Made by a program: the position numbers and the translations under genes. A model generated the notes under the pieces. It was not told the origin of the DNA. It made no database searches and saw only the letters and a list, made by a program, of their open reading frames with translations. From NCBI RefSeq assembly GCF_036320965.1, contig NC_092231.1, forward strand, positions 24,923,394 to 24,987,393: a stretch of DNA of 64,000 nt. The letters are read 5' to 3'. This DNA comes from Panulirus ornatus. Lineage: Eukaryota > Arthropoda > Malacostraca > Decapoda > Palinuridae. Below, one piece after another: positions 63,673 through 64,000 of the stretch; position 1 is the stretch's first letter, and each line of letters starts with the position of its first letter.

Positions 63673-64000
63673 TGTTGTTCCTTCTACAATTGCAGAAAGA
63701 CTGCGACACAGAGAAGCTTTTTAGACATTATGCTGTCTCTGCCACCTCAGACAGCCGCATCTGATGCACAGAAAAGGTCTGTGTTAACACCTCCACTACC
63801 ACCACTCCTCTCAGACTTCGACGCCGAAGGGTTCAGTGTCGCATCAGATTTTCCTTCTGCGGGAGTGGCTTGCCTTTGGTGTGGAATTTTCTTATCTTAT
63901 ACCGTGTGTGTGGCTCATTTGTCGCCACCGTCGAGCTCTGGGAAGCTCTGGTGTCAAGCTGTGTGGCATATCTGGCTCTCTGTGTATAACATCTTTTGTG
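63673..64000 (+). CDS. open frame running off the right edge, weak candidate
   Basis: Open from 63673 to the window end (109 codons). An acceptor-like TTCTACAATTGCAG ends at 63695, and the first ATG is at 63730. The peptide from there starts MLSLPPQTAASDAQKRSVL, is proline- and serine-rich, then has a hydrophobic stretch with several Cys and Trp. No family recognised. It could be an exon start or chance. Confidence 0.2.

Overview
The window looks like intergenic or intronic DNA from a large, repeat-rich arthropod genome. A decapod crustacean is my best guess, from the density of long AT, GA, CA and GT arrays and the mix of RTE-like, Jockey-like and CR1-like LINE debris. The species cannot be fixed from the sequence. 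I see no convincing host protein-coding gene, rRNA, genuine tRNA gene or CRISPR array. Nearly every long open frame is a microsatellite or minisatellite read as protein, or retrotransposon reverse transcriptase.

Three LINE lineages are visible. 'LINE A' (names are mine) is an APE/RT-type element that looks RTE-like. It has a young open fragment at 12228-13680 (-), another at 30186-31259 (+), a copy with one stop codon at 24690-25870 (+), a nearly full-length decayed copy at 13703-16611 (+), and older pieces at 23366-23656, 29290-29882 and 47290-48325, plus several 3'-UTR-only pieces. A Jockey-like lineage is left at 23930-24660, 29890-30075 and 48310-48640. A CR1-like lineage is left at 37900-38830 (duplicated at 43180-44110) and 45810-45925. 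Short elements include 'X', a roughly 240-bp element whose 3' end resembles the LINE A tail, and two tRNA-derived SINE-like families, SINE-1 and SINE-2.

Many of these elements begin or end at an (AT)n array. Several are stacked in AT-linked chains: 1274-2062, 6250-6878, 20917-21555, 23930-25947 and 29890-31348. In the first, one SINE-2 copy is split at its own AT tract by two other elements. This suggests that retroelement tails seed AT arrays and that AT arrays receive later insertions.

The largest structural feature is a roughly 5.3-kb direct tandem duplication (34024-39410 and 39411-44686). (GA)n arrays lie at its left edge, its junction and its right edge. The copies are nearly identical except for microsatellite lengths. 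A second theme is a dispersed 21-bp minisatellite family at six loci, four of which show higher-order 42- or 84-bp periodicity.

The rest is other minisatellites, simple repeats and unassigned sequence. A few weak gene candidates are listed at low confidence: a microexon-like segment at 52863-52901, a splice-acceptor-linked frame at 45281-45337, an open frame at 18395-18781 and one running off the right edge at 63673-64000.
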